Part shown: piece after piece, positions 21,242 to 26,793 of the stretch
Layout: each line of letters begins with the position of its first letter
How positions within the stretch are numbered: the first letter of the stretch is position 1
NCBI GenBank assembly: GCA_964470375.1
Contig: CAYYCP010000047.1
Coordinates: forward strand, 1 to 26,793
Direction: 5' to 3'
DNA from: CAYNQK01 sp964470375
Lineage (GTDB): Bacteria > Spirochaetota > Spirochaetia > Treponematales > JBGSOB01
DNA: 26,793 nt
Position numbers and translations under genes: made by a program
Notes under the pieces: model-generated
What the model was told of the DNA's origin: nothing
What the model saw: only the letters and a program-made list of their open reading frames with translations
Databases searched by the model: none

Positions 21242-22315
21242 ATGCCCAAGGCGATGACCTACAGGACCAACTCCGTCATCTACTTCCAGGGAGATGAGGC
21301 GGACAAGGTCTTCATCCTCCAGAAGGGCAAGGTGAGCCTCAACTACCAGGATATCGAGACCGGCCAGGACGTGCACGAGCTTATCCAGATGGGCGAATTT
21401 TTCGGAGTCAAGTCGGCCCTGGGCAAGTACCCGCGCGAGGAAAACGCCCTGGTCCTGCAGGACGCGGTCTGTCTCCTCTTCACCGTGCCTGAGTTCGAGC
21501 AGTTTGCCTCCCAGAATATCCGCATCATCATGAAGATGCTCAAGGTCTTCTCGAACCAGCTCCGGCGCATCCACGGTCAGGTAGAGAACCTCCTGGATAA
21601 AGACGAGCAGGTCAGCCCGGAAGCGGGTCTTTTCAAGACCGGCGAGTACTACCTCAAGAACCGCCTGTATTCCCAAGCCGTGTACGTCTTCTCCCGCTAT
21701 CTCACCTACTATCCGACCGGGCGCATGGCCCGCGAGGCTTCCAAGAACCTGGAGCTAGCCGAAGGCTCCCTGAAGCGCTACGGTCAGGGCAAGGGCCCCC
21801 AGCCCATGATGCCGGGCGGGGCCACGGCCGCCCAGCGCCCGCCCGCGATGGACATGGATGGGGAGGGCGATGAGGATGAGCCGACCCAGGCCTCCCCCGC
21901 CCGCCAGGCTCCGGCCAGTAAGCCGGACATGAGCGACGCCGCCAAGGCCTATTACAACGCCGTGTCTATTTTCACCCAGGAGCGCTACAAGGAAGCCTAC
22001 CAGGAATTCAAGCGCGTCGCCGAATTGGGCGGGGATGACGAGTATACCGCCAAGGCCAGCTACGAGATAGGCCGTTGCCTCTTCTTCCTCGGCCAATACG
22101 ATGCCTCGCTGGCCCAGTTCTCCAAGACCCTGCAGACCTACCCGCGCCACCCTGATATAGCCGACGCCCTCTTCTACATGGGCCAGTGCTACGAGAAGAA
22201 GGGCGACAAGGCCCGCGCCTCGGGCTTCTACAAGAAGATCCTGAGCATGCCCTTGGACGAGGATGAGTCAGCCCGCATTAAGGCCAAGCGCGCCCTGAAG
22301 GCGATGGAGGGCTGA
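21242..22315 (+). CDS. Cyclic-nucleotide-binding domain plus TPR protein
   Basis: A 357-residue protein. Residues about 5-115 form a cNMP-binding beta-barrel (YRTNSVIYFQGDEADKVFIL, GKVSLNY, ELIQMGEFFGVKSALGKYPR, VCLLFTVPEFEQFASQN), but the phosphate-binding cassette departs from the canonical GExALxxxxxRxAx, so a classical cAMP site is doubtful. Residues 115-200 form a helical linker with a TPR-like pair (SQAVYVFSRYLTYYPTGRMA). A low-complexity Pro/Ala/Glu linker follows (about 190-235), then two or three TPRs (AKAYYNAVSIFTQERYKEAYQEFKRV; ASYEIGRCLFFLGQYDASLAQF; ADALFYMGQCYEKKGDKARA). There is no DNA-binding domain. GGAGG lies 5 nt before the ATG. It forms an operon with the Crp-type gene 2 nt downstream, and such pairs occur in treponemes. 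Confidence 0.85.
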   Translation: MPKAMTYRTNSVIYFQGDEADKVFILQKGKVSLNYQDIETGQDVHELIQMGEFFGVKSALGKYPREENALVLQDAVCLLFTVPEFEQFASQNIRIIMKMLKVFSNQLRRIHGQVENLLDKDEQVSPEAGLFKTGEYYLKNRLYSQAVYVFSRYLTYYPTGRMAREASKNLELAEGSLKRYGQGKGPQPMMPGGATAAQRPPAMDMDGEGDEDEPTQASPARQAPASKPDMSDAAKAYYNAVSIFTQERYKEAYQEFKRVAELGGDDEYTAKASYEIGRCLFFLGQYDASLAQFSKTLQTYPRHPDIADALFYMGQCYEKKGDKARASGFYKKILSMPLDEDESARIKAKRALKAMEG

Positions 22316-22317
22316 GC

Positions 22318-22959
22318 ATGGCCATGGACCTGTCTTCCTTCCAGCGTTTCGCCCGCACCTTCCAGAAGGGCGAGATCATCTTCTCCGAGTACGAGCCCGG
22401 CGACACCTTCTACCTCATCCAGCAGGGACGCGTGCAGATAAGCAAGATCATGGGCGACATCGAGAAGACCCTGGACGTGCTCCAGCCGCCCGAGCTTTTC
22501 GGCGAGATGGCCATCCTGGAGGAGGCCCCGCGCTCGGCCACGGCGGTGGCCCTGGATACGGTCAAGGTGCTGGAATTCAACCGGGCCAACTTCGAGGTCC
22601 TGATGATGGGCAACCCCCAGATCGCCCTGAGGCTGCTCAAGCTCTTCACCAAGCGCATCTACGACCAGAAACGCCGCTTCATGGTGCTCAAGCTGGACGA
22701 TCCCCAGGCCCGCGTGGCCGATGTCTTCTTGATGCTCAACGAGTCCAACCCCCAGCAGAACGTGGAGGGCGCGGCCCGCGAATTCAAGGCCAGCCTGGAC
22801 GACATCGCCCACTGGGCCGGCATGTCCGTAGAAGCCGCACGCGAGGTCCTCTCGCACTTCGCCACCCAGCGCCGGGTGGAAATCCTGCAAGACAGGATCA
22901 TCGTGAAGAACATCTCGGACTTCCAGCGCTTCGTGAACACAAAGCGCAAGAAGTCATAG
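22318..22959 (+). CDS. Crp/Fnr-family transcription regulator
   Basis: A 213-residue protein with an N-terminal cNMP-binding domain (about 5-120: FARTFQKGEIIFSEYEPGDTFYLIQQGRVQI; cassette LFGEMAILEEAPRSATAVAL close to the canonical GEMALLxxxPRSATVxA with Arg-Ser present) and a C-terminal winged-helix domain (about 150-213: FKASLDDIAHWAGMSVEAAREVLSHFATQRRVEILQDRIIV). No Fnr-type N-terminal cysteine set. It is a likely cAMP-type-ligand-responsive DNA-binding regulator. GGAGG from the end of the preceding gene lies 7 nt upstream. The linked partner keeps only the sensor-like domain plus TPRs, suggesting a two-protein regulatory module. Confidence 0.9.
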   Translation: MAMDLSSFQRFARTFQKGEIIFSEYEPGDTFYLIQQGRVQISKIMGDIEKTLDVLQPPELFGEMAILEEAPRSATAVALDTVKVLEFNRANFEVLMMGNPQIALRLLKLFTKRIYDQKRRFMVLKLDDPQARVADVFLMLNESNPQQNVEGAAREFKASLDDIAHWAGMSVEAAREVLSHFATQRRVEILQDRIIVKNISDFQRFVNTKRKKS

Positions 22960-22998
22960 GCCGAGCCGGATTGCCCCACCGGATGCTCGCCGGCGCGC

Positions 22999-23026
22999 TT
23001 GCATTTTCCGCGTTTTTCCTTATACT
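22999..23026 (+). promoter_or_regulatory. Promoter upstream of repeat copy B and tRNA-Thr
   Basis: TTGCAT (22999-23004), 16 nt, TATACT (23021-23026). The transcript would start near 23033, just before hairpin 1 of repeat copy B, and continue into tRNA-Thr 130 nt downstream. Confidence 0.55.
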
Positions 23027-23040
23027 AATACCCTGGTTAA

Positions 23041-23150
23041 AATGACAACATGCTCAGCATGTCGTCTTGGTTTTAGAAGCTATTAGGTAAAGGGATTCAT
23101 GACCACGTTCCCTTCGGTCATGTGGCTTTATTCATGAATCCCTTAATAAT
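23041..23150. repeat. Structured intergenic repeat, copy B
   Basis: The ungapped partner of copy A at 8261-8372. Hairpin 1: GACAACATG / CATGTCGTC (23044-23052, 23058-23066; one A-C mismatch). The outer stem is a perfect 12 bp, AAGGGATTCATG / CATGAATCCCTT (23090-23101, 23133-23144). The inner stem is ATGACC / GGTCAT (23099-23104, 23116-23121). A second pairing, CCACGT with ATGTGG, is possible inside the loop and competes with the inner stem. Here the element lies between a good promoter and tRNA-Thr, so it would be part of the tRNA leader. Confidence 0.72.
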
Positions 23151-23160
23151 CGCATCGCCC

Positions 23161-23233
23161 GCCAAGATAGCTCAGTCGGTAGAGCGGCGCTCTCGTAAAG
23201 CGCAGGTCTCGGGTTCGATTCCCGATCTTGGCT
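23161..23233 (+). tRNA. tRNA-Thr (anticodon CGU)
   Basis: Full cloverleaf of 73 nt: acceptor GCCAAGA/TCTTGGC; U8-A9; D arm GCTC/GAGC with loop AGTCGGTA; anticodon stem GCGCT/AGCGC with loop CTCGTAA (U33, anticodon CGT, A37); variable AGGTC; T arm TCGGG/CCCGA with loop TTCGATT; discriminator T. CCA is not encoded. Confidence 0.95.
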
Positions 23234-23239
23234 CGGCCC

Positions 23240-23268
23240 AGCCCGTCCGGTTTCCCGGACGGGCTTTT
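23240..23268 (+). terminator. Intrinsic terminator of tRNA-Thr
   Basis: Perfect 10-bp stem GCCCGTCCGG / CCGGACGGGC (23241-23250, 23255-23264) with loop TTTC and a following TTTT, seven bases after the tRNA. Its T-run touches the stop codon of the convergent gene at 23268. Confidence 0.9.
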
Positions 23269-23795
23269 CATTTTAGGACCACTACGAATATGAAGGCGCC
23301 CTTGGAGAATGCCGCCCGGGCAACCCTGGCCGACCCCGTGCTTTTCTTTGAGGCCGCGATGGCTTTCAGAAGCGCCCACTCGTCGGGTTGGAAGAAGCCT
23401 GCGTCTTCAGGGCCGAAGCTGACTGTATAGGCCTTGCCGCCCTTGGCTCCGGGGCCGGGGAAGGCGATGGAGGCCGCGTACAGGCCGGGCGCTCCCTTGA
23501 CGGCGGATTTTTCCCTCAAGAAGCCGGACGAGACGCCCGGCTCCGAGAATTCGGCCGTCCCGTCCCGACCGACCTTGAAGCTGAACCAGGAATAGCGCGC
23601 GGCGGCCGCGGCAATGAGGCCTTCCTCGAACGCGCTCGGGAAGGGCTGTCCGTCGTCATCTGTGCGGGCGATGAAGACCGTGGCCTTCTCAGGCCCGGCC
23701 GGTGCGACTCCGATAGAGGCCTTCACCTTTGTATCGGCGATGGCGGCGCAGGCCGCGCAGAGAAGAGCAGCCAGGAGTGCCGGCTTGAAGCGCAT
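23268..23795 (-). CDS. Exported protein of unknown function
   Basis: A 175-residue protein with signal peptide MRFKPALLAALLCAACAAIA (cleavage near AIA-D). The mature part contains beta-strand-like segments ATVFIARTDDDGQPF, RYSWFSFKVGRDG and KAYTVSFGPED, and ends in the hydrophobic GAFIFVVVLK. I do not recognise the family. GAGGAGGT lies 7 nt before the ATG. A possible extended -10 (TG-A-TACCAT) precedes it. It is convergent with tRNA-Thr and shares its terminator region. Confidence 0.7.
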   Translation of the reverse strand: MRFKPALLAALLCAACAAIADTKVKASIGVAPAGPEKATVFIARTDDDGQPFPSAFEEGLIAAAAARYSWFSFKVGRDGTAEFSEPGVSSGFLREKSAVKGAPGLYAASIAFPGPGAKGGKAYTVSFGPEDAGFFQPDEWALLKAIAASKKSTGSARVARAAFSKGAFIFVVVLK

Positions 23796-23893
23796 GGGTT
23801 CACCTCCTCGTCAATGGTATCACGGGCGGCTCCCGCTTCCCGGCCGGGACTGCTTGGATTTCGCCCGGGCGTGCGGCGGATCAGCGGCGGCCT

Positions 23894-24277
23894 TCAGATC
23901 AGGAGGTCTACGGCGATGGCGGAGGGCAGGGAGGGGGCGGGGTGGTAGGGCCGGGAAGGCTTGGCGGCCTCAGAACGGAGTTCCTTTTCATAATCGATGA
24001 TGAGGGCGTCCAGGATACTTGGATCCGATGCGCCTGAGGAAACCTGCGGCGGGGAGGAGCGGCCCCGGGCCGTGGCTAATCGGTCGATCAGGGCGTTAAG
24101 GATATGGACGCGGTCGAGGCTGGCGCCGCCTTGCTTCTCCGGCACGCCATAGACGTGCTCGAACTGGGCGTAGATAGCTTGGCTTCTCTGGACCGGGACA
24201 CCGATGCGCCGCCCCGAGCCACCGATGAGGGCGTAGGAGGAGAGGGGAATGTAGGCGCCGCCGAGGGCCTGGACCAT
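23894..24277 (-). CDS. Small protein of unknown function
   Basis: A 127-residue soluble protein starting MVQALGGAYIPLSSYALIGG, with VPVQRSQAIYAQFEHVYGVP and SLDRVHILNALIDRLATARG, then a Ser/Pro-rich stretch, DALIIDYEKELRSEA and a Pro-rich tail ending AIAVDLLI. The start at 24277 has GGAGG 8 nt upstream; MEDDAMVQ at 24292 is an alternative. There is no signal peptide or membrane helix. The middle part looks like a conserved globular fold but I cannot name it. It follows the solute-binding lipoprotein gene on the same strand (85 nt gap). Confidence 0.6.
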   Translation of the reverse strand: MVQALGGAYIPLSSYALIGGSGRRIGVPVQRSQAIYAQFEHVYGVPEKQGGASLDRVHILNALIDRLATARGRSSPPQVSSGASDPSILDALIIDYEKELRSEAAKPSRPYHPAPSLPSAIAVDLLI

Positions 24278-24362
24278 GGCGTCATCCTCCATTCTCAATA
24301 TCGGCTTGGGTTGGCACCGGCTGTAGGCGGTATGTAGAGAGACAGATGGAAAGGCGGAGGCC

Positions 24363-25673
24363 TCAGCTCCCTGGATTTTCCTTAAGCCAGGTTGAGATAC
24401 GGTTGAATAGGGCATCCTGGCCGGGCAGGGGGGAGCCGGAGGCTTTAGCGCACTCCTCTTCCAGGAAGGGGATGACTACGTCGCGCTTGATGATCGGCCA
24501 GGAGGGGGGAAGGGGCTTAGCGGCCAGGAAGGGGCCGGCCGGGAGGCTATGGCCCAGGAGACCTGGATAAAAGGAAGGGAATATCTTGGCGTTGACATCC
24601 TTGATGGATGAAAAGCCGCCGGCGATGCCGAAGGAGATCTCCGAGAGGCGCTGGGCGCGGAAATCCTCGAGGATGGCGTGCTGCGTCTCGGATTTGAAGA
24701 GCCAGGTGGCGAAGGCTTCGGCGGATTCCCGGCCGGCCCCCTTCCGGGTGATGCCCAGGAAGGTTGATTCCTCATTCACCGGGATGAGGCCCTTATGGAT
24801 GATCCAGCGGAAGGTCAAGCCGGCGCGCTTCTGGTCCGGCAGGCTGAAAAAGTCCTCAGAGTCCATGTAGGCGAAGAGGATGCGCCCCGCCGAGACGGAG
24901 CGGTAGCCGGGATCATAGAGGTACTTAAAGGCGAATTCATCCTCTCTCGCGGGGGAGCCGTTGGCCTCGGCCACCCAGGTCCTGGCCAGGGCCACAGCGG
25001 CCGCCAGGCCCTGTGGATCGAAGGCGAGGGGCTTGGCCTGCTGGAAGGAAGCCCCCTCCAATCGGGCCAGGAGATAGAGGAAGTCCGGATCCCAACGCGG
25101 CGAGAAGCCTATTTTAATGAAGGTCTCGCCCTTGGCCTGATTAAAGGCCTTGCCCGCTGAGCGGAGTTCCTCCAGTCCGATGTAGAAGGCCGAGCCGGCG
25201 GCTTGAGGCCTATGATCTGGGCCGGTATCTGCAGCGGAGAGATCGGCGTCTTCGCGGAAGACGATCAGGGGCAAATTGAAGGAGAGGGGGATGAGGAGCT
25301 GGCGCCCCTCGAATTTGCCCTGGGCCAGGAGGTCGGGGTAGAAATCGCGCGCGTTCAGACGCAGATCCGAGAAGAGATGATCCAGGGATCTGAAGGCTGC
25401 CCGGGTGGGTGAGGAGCGCAGCCATCTGCCCGCTACTATCGAGGCTTCCCCAAAGCCGCCATCGCCGGCGAGGTTGGAGCGGTAGCGCGTCTCGACGTGG
25501 TGCCGCGTGTCCTGGGAGTTGAAGAGCTCGGCGTAGGCGGCCATCTCCGGAATATCAGTCAGGAGGACGGCCGTGTTTTCTCCGCTGCAGGAGCAGAGCC
25601 AGGCTATGGTCGAGAGGAGGATGGCCGGGGCGATCGCGCCGAGGCCGGGCCCCGCGGCGCTTCCTTTGCGCAT
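24363..25673 (-). CDS. Extracellular solute-binding lipoprotein (ABC SBP family 1-like), no transporter partner nearby
   Basis: A 436-residue lipoprotein: signal peptide ending in L26-C-S-C29 (lipobox LCS-C). The mature protein has the pattern of periplasmic binding proteins for sugars or polyamines: an N-terminal strand LLTDIPEMAAYAELFNSQ, LNARDFYPDLLAQGKFEGRQLLIPLSFNLPLIVFRED (domain I to II crossing), SAGRILFAYMDSEDFFSLPDQKRAGLTFRWIIHKGLIPVNEEST (the typical 'makes the pro forma sacrifice of its hinge' region preceding) and TWLFKSETQHAILEDF near the C-terminus. No permease or ATPase genes lie next to it. The start ATG 25673 has TG-C-TACATT ending 6 nt upstream and no Shine-Dalgarno sequence. 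Confidence 0.78.
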   Translation of the reverse strand: MRKGSAAGPGLGAIAPAILLSTIAWLCSCSGENTAVLLTDIPEMAAYAELFNSQDTRHHVETRYRSNLAGDGGFGEASIVAGRWLRSSPTRAAFRSLDHLFSDLRLNARDFYPDLLAQGKFEGRQLLIPLSFNLPLIVFREDADLSAADTGPDHRPQAAGSAFYIGLEELRSAGKAFNQAKGETFIKIGFSPRWDPDFLYLLARLEGASFQQAKPLAFDPQGLAAAVALARTWVAEANGSPAREDEFAFKYLYDPGYRSVSAGRILFAYMDSEDFFSLPDQKRAGLTFRWIIHKGLIPVNEESTFLGITRKGAGRESAEAFATWLFKSETQHAILEDFRAQRLSEISFGIAGGFSSIKDVNAKIFPSFYPGLLGHSLPAGPFLAAKPLPPSWPIIKRDVVIPFLEEECAKASGSPLPGQDALFNRISTWLKENPGS

Positions 25674-25679
25674 GCCGCG

Positions 25680-25713
25680 AATGTAGCACGCGCGGGCGGC
25701 CTTGTGCTATCGT
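25680..25713. promoter_or_regulatory. Divergent extended -10 promoters
   Basis: Minus strand: TG-C-TACATT (25680-25688), 6 nt before ATG 25673. Plus strand: TG-C-TATCGT (25705-25713), 7 nt before GTG 25721. Both lack a good -35 and both predict leaderless mRNAs from a 47-bp intergenic region. Confidence 0.5.
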
Positions 25714-25720
25714 CGCCTCC

Positions 25721-26719
25721 GTGGAGGATGCGCGCTTCTCGGAGTATTCAGCCTATCTGAGGCGAAAGTACGGCCGCCCGCCCGGACGGGTGGCCGTGGA
25801 CGCAGGATTCACCTGCCCTAACCGCTTGAACGGCGGCGGGGGCTGCCTGTACTGCGGCGATGAGGGATCGCGCGCGCCTTATCAGGATGATCCAGTGGCT
25901 GCCCCCGGCGCCCGGGGCAGGCCCTCAGCCGCTGCCGCGGCTGCCCAGGCCGCGCGCGGCTTGGCCCGCTTGGCGGGCCGGGGAGGACCGCCGCCCATCC
26001 TCTACTTTCAAGCCTTCACCGGCACCTTCGCCCCCCTGGACGAGCTAAGGGCGGTATACGATGCAGGTTTGGCCGCCGGAGTCTTCTCCGCCATGGCCGT
26101 GGCCACTCGCCCTGACTGCGTGGACCGGGATGTCGCCGGGCTCCTAGCCTCCTACATAGGGCGGCCCGGCGAGGTATGGGTCGAGTTGGGGCTGCAGAGT
26201 TCCTCGTCGGCCACCTTGGCGCGCATCGGCCGGGGCCACGGCCCCAGCGACTTCGCCAGGGCATGCGGGCTCCTCAAGGATGCCGGGGTGAAGGTGGCCG
26301 CCCACCTCATCCTCGGGCTCCCCGGCGAGGGCCGCGCAGAGATCCTGGAGAGTGCGCGTTTCGTGGCGGGCTTGGGCGTGGATGGAGTGAAATTCCATGA
26401 CCTGCGCGTGCCGCGGTTCTCGCGCCTGGGGAGCCGCTTCCCCAAGGGCGAGTATATCCTCCTCTGCCGCAGCGCCTACCTGGGGCTTCTGGCGGATGCC
26501 ATCGAGCTTCTGCCTCCAGAGACTCTGGTGATGCGTCTGAACTGCGACATAGACGATAGTCGGCGCCTCATGCCCACGCGGGCCTGGGACAAGGCCGCCC
26601 TTAAGCGCGACCTCATCCGCCTTCTCGAAGAGCGCGGGACCAGGCAGGGCTCTGCCCGCCCATCGGGAGCTCGACGGGAAACGGACGGCGCGGGCCTGGG
26701 CGTCGGGGCCGTGGGGTGA
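25721..26719 (+). CDS. TIGR01212-type radical SAM protein (YhcC-like)
   Basis: A 332-residue radical SAM protein beginning VEDARFSEYSAYLRRKYGRP. The cluster ligands are C32-x9-C42-L-Y-C45 in DAGFTCPNRLNGGGGCLYCG, the pattern of the YhcC/TIGR01212 family (also related to Elp3-like enzymes). Other family blocks: ILYFQAFTGTFAPLDELRAVYD, ATRPDCVD, WVELGLQSSSSATLARIGRGH, AHLILGLPGEGRAE and VDGVKFHDLRV; VMRLNCDIDDSRRLMPTRAW lies near the end. The function is not settled for the family. The start is GTG 25721 (7 nt after the -10). The last ~25 residues are low-complexity. Its stop TGA is also the TG of the next gene's extended -10. Confidence 0.88.
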   Translation: MEDARFSEYSAYLRRKYGRPPGRVAVDAGFTCPNRLNGGGGCLYCGDEGSRAPYQDDPVAAPGARGRPSAAAAAAQAARGLARLAGRGGPPPILYFQAFTGTFAPLDELRAVYDAGLAAGVFSAMAVATRPDCVDRDVAGLLASYIGRPGEVWVELGLQSSSSATLARIGRGHGPSDFARACGLLKDAGVKVAAHLILGLPGEGRAEILESARFVAGLGVDGVKFHDLRVPRFSRLGSRFPKGEYILLCRSAYLGLLADAIELLPPETLVMRLNCDIDDSRRLMPTRAWDKAALKRDLIRLLEERGTRQGSARPSGARRETDGAGLGVGAVG

Positions 26720-26725
26720 TATACT
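26717..26725 (+). promoter_or_regulatory. Extended -10 promoter overlapping a stop codon
   Basis: TG-A-TATACT (26717-26725): the TGA is the stop codon of the radical SAM gene. The -10 ends 6 nt before ATG 26732, predicting a leaderless mRNA for the next gene. Confidence 0.55.
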
Positions 26726-26731
26726 CCGGGC

Positions 26732-26793
26732 ATGCAGATAAAGGACGCGGAGATTTTCTCCCTGATAGAGACCATAGGGCAGCATTACCGGAA
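26732..26793 (+). CDS. First codons of a gene running off the window
   Basis: From ATG 26732 the frame is open to the end (MQIKDAEIFSLIETIGQHYR). It has no signal peptide. Too short to assign. The start is supported by the TATACT 6 nt upstream. Confidence 0.5.
   Translation, partial: MQIKDAEIFSLIETIGQHYR

Noticed and set aside
24363..25673. Complete ABC sugar transporter locus
   Set aside because: Only the solute-binding lipoprotein is present; neighbouring genes encode no permease or ATPase.
1..26793. Prophage, insertion sequence with transposase, toxin-antitoxin or defence system
   Set aside because: No transposase, integrase, phage structural gene, nuclease/helicase or toxin-antitoxin pair could be recognised on either strand.

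Overview
The window looks like a piece of a GC-rich spirochaete chromosome, probably a free-living or host-associated anaerobe of the Treponema/Spirochaeta side (inference). The clues are a membrane-anchored PilZ protein followed by a HEAT-repeat protein, a cNMP-binding/TPR protein paired with a Crp-type regulator, several lipoproteins, an OmpA-type envelope protein, two radical SAM enzymes and no sign of aerobic metabolism. A scaffold gap of exactly 100 N at 19277-19376 shows a draft or metagenome assembly.

Layout. 1-8220: envelope and cell-surface genes: the N-terminus of a secreted protein (minus), DUF2721 and a DUF482/FemAB-like acyltransferase (plus), an isoprenylcysteine-methyltransferase-like membrane enzyme (minus), DUF72 (plus), a large lipoprotein (minus), an exported-protein/OmpA pair with an ATGA overlap (plus) and a small exported membrane protein (minus). 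8261-8372: intergenic structured repeat, copy A. 8406-9569: serine beta-lactamase-family lipoprotein. 9606-10243: a dense non-coding tRNA-Pro locus on the minus strand. 10244-14889: minus-strand run PilZ, HEAT, comEC-like, ksgA. 14928-19154: plus-strand run of a CPBP protease, a small unknown protein, a COG1313 radical SAM protein, an MFS transporter and a membrane protein. 19163-20138: class 3 lipase broken by the gap. 20457-22959: GNAT, then the cNMP/TPR and Crp pair from a strong promoter. 22999-23268: promoter, structured repeat copy B, tRNA-Thr(CGU), terminator. 23268-25673: three minus-strand genes, including an orphan solute-binding lipoprotein. 25721-26793: TIGR01212-type radical SAM protein and the first codons of another gene.

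Most unusual is the tRNA-Pro(GGG) locus. The intact tRNA sits inside a long inverted repeat (20 bp stem including the acceptor, an 11 x 11 internal loop, then 12 bp). It is followed on its own strand by two further ~104 bp tandem units, each carrying the last ~20 nt of the tRNA gene, an arrangement like the tyrT/rtT repeats of E. coli. It is preceded in the same predicted transcript by a second tRNA-Pro copy interrupted by four small palindromes and lacking its 3' end. Second in interest is an ungapped 101-nt structured repeat present twice with compensatory base changes.

A window-wide regulatory theme is that many genes have a sigma70-type -10 hexamer only 5-7 nt before the start codon and no Shine-Dalgarno sequence, which predicts leaderless mRNAs, while others have normal GGAGG sites. 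Four divergent gene pairs use overlapping or abutting promoter cores.
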